A stretch of DNA of 64,000 nucleotides, taken from Thalassia testudinum (taxonomy: Eukaryota; Streptophyta; Magnoliopsida; Alismatales; Hydrocharitaceae). The translations under genes and the position numbers were made by a program. A model generated the notes under the pieces. That model made no database searches, was not told the origin of the DNA, and saw nothing but the letters and a program-made list of their open reading frames with translations. Below, piece after piece: positions 58,601 to 64,000 of this stretch; position 1 is the stretch's first letter, and every line of letters starts with the position of its first letter. The stretch covers positions 14,576,501-14,640,500 of the forward strand of contig JAZHRO010000024.1 in the NCBI GenBank assembly GCA_037157565.1, written 5' to 3'.

Positions 58601-61170
58601 CAGTCCCTGGGTAAGTCCCGTTCAGATTTTTCCAAAGAAAGCAGGGATTACTGTTGTGACTAATGAGAGAGGTGAATCTGTCACAACTCGTTCAGCTTCC
58701 TCTTGGAGAGTTTGTATTGATTACAGGAAGCTGAACACAGCCACTAAAAAGGATCATTTTCCCTTGCCCTTCATTAATCAAATCTTGGAAAAATTAGCTG
58801 GGCAGAAGTACTTCTGTTTTCTTGATGGCTACTCGTGATATAATCAAGTTCCTATCCATCCCGAGGATCAGGAAAAAACTACTTTCACCTGTCCCTACGG
58901 AACCTTTGTTTTTCGTAGGATGCCTTTCGGGTTATGCAATGCACCTGCGACTTTTCAAAGGTGTATGCTAGCCATATTTTCCGACATGGTGGTAGAGTTT
59001 ATGGAAGTCTTCATGGATGATTTCTCTATTTTCGGAGAATCATTTGACTCATGTTTGGCTAATTTGGAAATGATTCTTAAGCGATGTATCAAGACACGAC
59101 TGGTCCTTAGCTGGGAAAAGAGTCATTTCATGACCCAAGAGGGCATCGTTTTGGGTTATGTAATCTCTGAACGGGGAATTGAAGTGGACAAAGCTAAGGT
59201 TGATGCTATCGCTAAACTTCCTCATCCCACATCTGTTAAACAAATTAGATCATTTCTTGGCCATGTGGGATTTTATCGAAGATTCCTCAAGGATTTCTCG
59301 AAGGTTGCTCGTCCTTTGAGCAATCTTCTTGCCAAAGAAACGCCGTTTGTTTTTGACGAATCATGCCGAAAGGCATTTGATTTTCTGAAATCAGCAGTCA
59401 CCTGTGCTCCAATTTTACAACCACCAATTTGGACAGCCCCATTTGAGATCATGACCGACGCTTCTGATTACGCGGTCGGGGCTGTCCTGGGTCAAAAAAT
59501 TGATCGAAAGCCCACTGTCATTTACTACGCTAATAAAACTCTGGATGAAGCCCAGGGGAATTACACTGTTACTAAGAAGGAATTACTAGCTGTAGTATTT
59601 GCTTTGGAAAAATTTAGGGCTTATCTCTTGGGGTCTCATGTTATTGTTTATACCGACCACTCAACCTTGAGACATCTCTTGGCTAAAAAGGATGCTAAAC
59701 CCCAGCTTATTCGTTGGATTCTTCTTCTTCAAGAATTTGATCTTGAAATCAAGGATAAAGCCGGGGTGCAAAATGTGGTAGCGGATCATTTGTCGAGACT
59801 CCTAGGTGATTCTTCTTGTCTGGACATTCCGATTGCTGACACTTTTCCGGACGAAACCATTCTTACAGTTTTAGGTGTCCACACCCCATGGTTTGCTGAT
59901 ATTGTTAACTATTTGGCCGTTGGTCAAATCCCCCAGGATTGGACCAAGCAACAACGGGATAGACTCAAATCTGAGGCCAAATACTACTTTTAGGACCCTG
60001 AACTGTATCGCATTGGCTCTGATCAGATTATTCGCCAATGCATACCGGAGAATGAATTCAACAGTATACTCGAGTTCTGCCATGCATCTGGGTGTGGTGG
60101 ACATTTCTCCTGAAGAAAGACGGCTGCAAAAATCTTGCAATCTGGCTTCTATTGGCCGTCTTTATTCAAGGATGCCCAGGACTTCTCAAGGTCATGTTCT
60201 TGATGTCAGTCACTCGGGAACATAACTAAGAGAGACATGATGCCCTTAAACCCTATTCTTCCTGTAGAAATTTTCGATGTTTGGGGCATCGATTTCATGG
60301 GACCCTTTATCCCTTCATTTGGACATCAGTACATTCTTGTTGCTGTTGATTATGTGTCCAAATGGATTGAGGCAATTCCCACCCGAACCAATGACCACAA
60401 TGTGGTCATCAATTTTGTCAAGAAAAATATCTTCAGTAGGTTCGGGATTCCGAGGGCTATCATCAGTGATGGTGGCACTCATTTTACTAATGCCCAATTT
60501 CGAAATTTATTGGCCAAATACGGGGTTAATCATCGAATTTCCACACCTTACCATCCCCAAACGAATGGACAAGCCGAGATCTCCAATCGAGAGATCAAGA
60601 ACATTCTGCAAAAAACGGTTAGTCCTGATCGTAAGGATTGGACTCAAGCTTGAGGACGCTCTTTGGGCCTACCGTACGGCGTATAAAACGCCCATCGGCA
60701 TGTCTCCGTTCCGTTTGGTGTATGGAAAGGCGTGCCATCTACCTGTAGAGATTGAACACAGGGCATTCTGGGCAATCAAACAATGTAATTTAGATCTGAA
60801 TTGAGCTGGAAAGACTAGGAAACTCCAGCTATTTGAGTTGGAGGTGCATAGAAATGATGCTTATGAGAATGCCAAGATCTACAAGGCTCGGACCAAATCT
60901 CTACATGATCAATTGATTTCCCGCAATAGCTTTGAGCCAAACCAGAAGGTCTGGTTACTTGATTCTAAACTTAAGCTCTTTCTTGGTAAACTTAGATCTA
61001 AATGAAATGACCCATTTATAATTGATCAGATTTTTCCTAATGGTGCCGTTCAGATTTCTGACCCAAAGACAGGTAACACCTTTAAAGTAAACGGTCAACG
61101 TTTAAAGCCTGTTGTTGACCGTAATCTTCCAGAACCCATCTCAGACTCTGTTGCTCTAGCCATTCTGTGA
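55659..61170 (+). pseudogene. Athila-like gag-pol polyprotein of element A, with stops and one frameshift
   Basis: The frame opens at MAEQQPPLLENP (55659) and is a single frame to about 60650. Order: Retrotrans_gag (about 55850-56350, SLRDKTTHWYRTIGRPITTW, ASCGGNFLNKDADSAHDLF); Gln/Asn/Pro-rich linker; aspartic protease with LLDLGASINLIP (about 57745); RT with [34 protein letters not shown] and catalytic FMDD (about 59012); RNase H ([25 protein letters not shown]); integrase zinc finger (60060-60210), core [28 protein letters not shown]. Stops: 55695, 55713, 56151, 58536, 58836, 59991, 60111, 60201, then a +1 shift near 60647 and stops at 60802 and 61003. No CCHC knuckle is seen in Gag. Inactive, but the frame is long and well kept. 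Confidence 0.93.
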
Positions 61171-61737
61171 CTTCTTTGGCTGGACTTCGCCTAGCTGACG
61201 GCATTAAACTCAGCAATTGTACATATGACACAAGGCTGATACGAGCTTCATATCCAGGTGACATCTTTCATATTCTACCCTTTCTTTCATGTCTCTTTTT
61301 CAATGAGGACATTGCATCAGCTAGGCATGGGGGGGTGGATTCATTCTTGAATTATTTGGTCAGCCTTGTGAAATCCATGTAAATTGTCTCTCTTCTTATT
61401 TAAAAAAATTAAAAAAAAAATTAGGAAGGATTAGTTGGACATTAGGACTTTTCAATCCTAAGAAATTTTACATTAGGATCTGAACACAAAGACCCCTTAG
61501 GTCTTTGGACTTAATTAGCCTGTGTATCCACTAAAATGTGGATTTATTTTTGAGTCCTCGCCATCTTAATTCTTTCGTAATTGGAGTAAGTAAGTTTGGG
61601 TGATAAGTACACGACTTATCAACTCGCCCTCTGATTTGAGGGAATTTTAAGTCTTAAGCATCTACACACTTTCTCTGCACTGACTCATTGTTTGGTGATT
61701 TTAACGGAAATTGGGTAGCTAATGAACCTTCTAGGGT

Positions 61738-61978
61738 GATATGGCTGGCAAGTTATCGTGGGTAACAACCCATAGGTAGGTTGTCCAGAGCCTAGTCACT
61801 GGACCTTTTTTAGTTTGCTGCCTTTAGGTAAATCTTAGACTAGGGAAGCCACCTACTTAAAAAAAAAAAAAGGGAGAAAAGAGCAAAAAGAAATAAGCCA
61901 CACTTCGCCGCACGAGTATGGCTGGCAAGTTGTCGGTGGTAACAGCTCATCGATCGGTTGTCTAGAATCCAGCTTAGA
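61738..61978. repeat. Direct repeat pair in the 3' region of element A
   Basis: TATGGCTGGCAAGTTATCGT with the following GGGTAAC..GGTTGTCCAGA words (61740-61797) recurs, diverged, at 61918-61975 (TATGGCTGGCAAGTTGTCGG). The copies are about 178 bases apart. Confidence 0.85.
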
Positions 61979-62531
61979 AATGCACCAAAAATTCCAAAAA
62001 CACTTAGGAAGAAGAGGAGAAGTAGAATAAATCGGGGAGATATACACTGGATTCACCCTTGTGTTGACCCCGTAAAGAAAAAAAAAATAAAAGTAGGGAG
62101 AAAGCTACTGGTTGTAAAGATACACTTTTAGGTAGAATTCTGGTTAGGTCACCTAGAGGCGTAGAAATCCAAAGTCCGTTCTAACTGCCAGTCAATGAGT
62201 CTATCACAATCACAATAAGATGCTTAAAGCTTAAGGTTCTCATCAAATTTTGGGTGAGTTGAATGGCCGTAGAAAGTCACTCTTAAACCCGAAAATTTGA
62301 AAATCCAAAAAAATTAGAAAAGAGAAAAAGAGAAAAAGAAATTTTTCTTTTAATAAGGCAAGGGCTTGAAGCGGTCTGCATTTTGGCTGATACCTAGGTA
62401 CTATTGTGTCTTTGAAAGTTAGTTCCTAAGTAGATAATTTCTTAATGATTGAAAAATAACTCAAGTCCAAATAATCTAACCTAATTCTTTTATAAATAGC
62501 ATATAATTTTTGCTAGGGACTAGTAAAAGAT

Positions 62532-62544
62532 AGGCATGGGGGTA
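62532..62544 (+). other. Polypurine tract of element A
   Basis: AGGCATGGGGGTA ends directly at the TG of the 3' LTR, where plus-strand DNA synthesis is primed. Confidence 0.85.
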
Positions 62545-64000
62545 TGATGTAAACACATTTACACTACTTAAGATGTCTATTTATGCATGTTCTTAAGCAT
62601 AGGATTGCATTTCATGATATAAATATTGCATTACATGCATCATCTTGCATTTAGAATAGTTTGAATAAAATGGAGGTTAATTCTCTCCTTTTATGTGCTT
62701 GGACAGGGCAAATATTTTATCAGGGCCTCAGATCAAAGATCCAACCGTATGGATGTGATCAGGGCGACGATTGGAGTTCAATGACTCCAAGATCGCCCTA
62801 ATCAAGCATCCGTAGTATCAGATAGTGACCCGGGAACCCTAGAAGATCAAGGGCCAAGATGGTGTAAATATACACTTCAGATGAGAAATCCGACCACACA
62901 GATGAATTCGGATCGACGATCGCAGCCCAACGACACAAAAATCGAGTCAATCCGACATCCGCGGCACCATCTACAACTTCCAGAAGATGGACGGCCAAGA
63001 TAGCGCCACGTGGCGCCATCTCAGTCGCCCAAACGTCCGCTTGCGTCTTGTGAAAGCCCTGCGCCCAATCGCTCTCCGCCGTTGGATCTTAATCCAACGG
63101 TTGTGGGCGCTCGCATTTAAAAACGCCCGCTCGACCATCTCCGCCCCATGGCGCAGCGGTCGAGCGCGCTATCGCGAGCGCGGGGTGCCGGTTCGAGCCG
63201 TGGCGAGGAGCGGCGGGTGCGAGCAATTGGAGCGTCGGATGGAGATCGGACCGCTGCGTGCGCCCGATAGCGCCGACGCGCGATTGGATGCGCAATCGGA
63301 CGCGTAATCAGACAGGCGGGGGGCGGGCAGCGCGCGAGCGCGGACGCATCTTAAGCTGTCCGATCTCGCAATCGGACGGCTAAAAAGCACTGGACGTGCT
63401 CGGGCGTTGAGGAGCGGGCAGCCGAGGAGGTGCCCGTGGGTGCGGAGGCGACGGCCACGTCGGGGCTTTAGTGACGGATTTATCCGTCACTAAAGACCCC
63501 TCTTTTATTATTTTCAAGTTGTAATGTCGATTTTGCCCCCACTCCTTGCAACTATAAAAGGAGACCCCCTCCATACGAAATTCTCATCCCTTCTTTCTCC
63601 TCTCTACCCCTCCATAGCTCAAAAGAAGCTTGTCCCACACCCGGGATGCTTCTTGCGAGATAAAGTCCAATTTTCGTTCCCCTTCGGAAGTGGATCTCGC
63701 GACGGCGACGGTGTGCTGCTCCGTTCCCGTTCTTCTGCTTCGTCCCCCTTCGTCCTGCTTCGTTCTCCTTCATCCAGGCGTCGTCCCGTCCGAATCGTCC
63801 TCCAAGCAATCGTCGAGGAGGATAATTTCTCTCTCCCATTCTTATTTACAACTTTTCTAGTGTAGCATTTCCGTGCTTTATAGTGTAATTGATTTTCCAC
63901 ATTCTAGTGTAACTTTTATAAACAGTTGAAATATTGAATGAATGTTCTCTTTCTCTCTCTCTCTCTCTCTTTCTTTTAGTCTGATAGCTCCATTGTAATT
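62545..64000 (+). mobile_element. 3' LTR of element A, cut by the window end
   Basis: 1456 of about 1657 bases are visible. It starts TGATGTAAACAC and matches the 5' LTR: tRNA-like module (A-box TGGCGCAGCGG 63149-63159, B-box GGTTCGAGCC 63190-63199, again 41 bases apart), palindrome 63466-63495, TATA box 63553-63559, and (CT)n near 63950. The last 200 bases, the TSD and the continuation of element B's protease should follow beyond the window. Confidence 0.92.
63139..63210 (+). other. tRNA-like module in 3' LTR of element A
   Basis: This is the same module as in the 5' LTR, here with the better A-box TGGCGCAGCGG and an anticodon-like arm CGCGCT-ATCGCG-AGCGCG. Both boxes and the arms are kept although the surrounding LTRs have diverged. 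Confidence 0.6.

Larger units (their letters stand above)
61171..62544 (+). other. 3' region of element A between pol and 3' LTR
   Basis: 1.37 kb without an env-like frame. It has an internal purine tract AGGCATGGGGGGGTGG (61325-61340) nearly matching the true PPT, two copies of a ~58-base repeat (61741 and 61918), A-rich runs (61400, 61858, 62080, 62330), and the PPT at its end. Some Athila elements carry an env-like frame here; this one does not, or has lost it. Confidence 0.75.

Noticed and set aside
61171..62544. env-like gene of an Athila element
   Set aside because: No open frame above about 70 codons and no signal peptide or membrane segment.

Overview
This window is nuclear DNA of a flowering plant, and almost all of it is transposable-element sequence. 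The kingdom call rests on element types that occur together only in plants: Sirevirus-type Copia elements with tRNA-iMet primer sites and multiple polypurine tracts, Athila/Tat-type Ty3/gypsy elements with a TGGCGCC primer site, an L1-like LINE, and the end of a CACTA transposon. I cannot name the species. I found no intact host gene. Two short open stretches near 7.4 kb and 8.9 kb are the only candidates for host exons, and both are weak.

Layout. 1-10.4 kb holds AT-rich sequence with two badly decayed minus-strand Copia pieces (gag/zinc knuckle at 1.2-2.2 kb, RT/RNase H at 4.1-4.8 kb), a triple tandem repeat and a near-perfect palindrome. 10.4-14.2 kb is a minus-strand chimera: a gypsy integrase fragment abuts a Sirevirus gag with its PBS and 5' LTR. 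16.9-25.2 kb is a solo LTR of a 2.7-kb family, split by a complete gag-only Sirevirus (17750-23312, TSD CTCCA). 25.2-31.1 kb is AT-rich and unassigned, with a diverged AT-rich repeat. 31.06-33.71 kb is a second solo LTR of the 2.7-kb family (TSD AAATC). 34.1-35.7 kb is the repeat-filled end of a CACTA element. 37.0-46.1 kb is a dead LINE split twice, by the third 2.7-kb solo LTR (38823-41581, TSD ACAAC) and by an unrelated 3.98-kb solo LTR (41613-45591, TSD TGGTG). The two insertion points are only 31 LINE bases apart. 46.07-52.67 kb is an old Athila-like element (B) split by a Sirevirus solo LTR (47878-49595) and cut in its protease by a second Athila-like element (A, 52668 to beyond 64000). 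A keeps a 5' LTR, PBS, long leader, gag-pol reading frame with nonsense codons and one frameshift, PPT, and most of its 3' LTR.

How the parts fit. TSDs and reading frames that resume across insertions give a relative order: LINE, then its two solo LTRs; B, then the Sirevirus LTR and element A; the 2.7-kb LTR on the minus strand, then the gag-only Sirevirus. Most in-frame stops I can assign fit C-to-T or G-to-A change, as expected of methylated, silent elements.

Most notable: short palindromes with an ACGT core packed into the LTRs of several unrelated families; tRNA-like A-box/B-box modules at the same spacing in all three Athila-type LTRs, each followed by a hairpin just upstream of the TATA box; and the compact gag-only Sirevirus.
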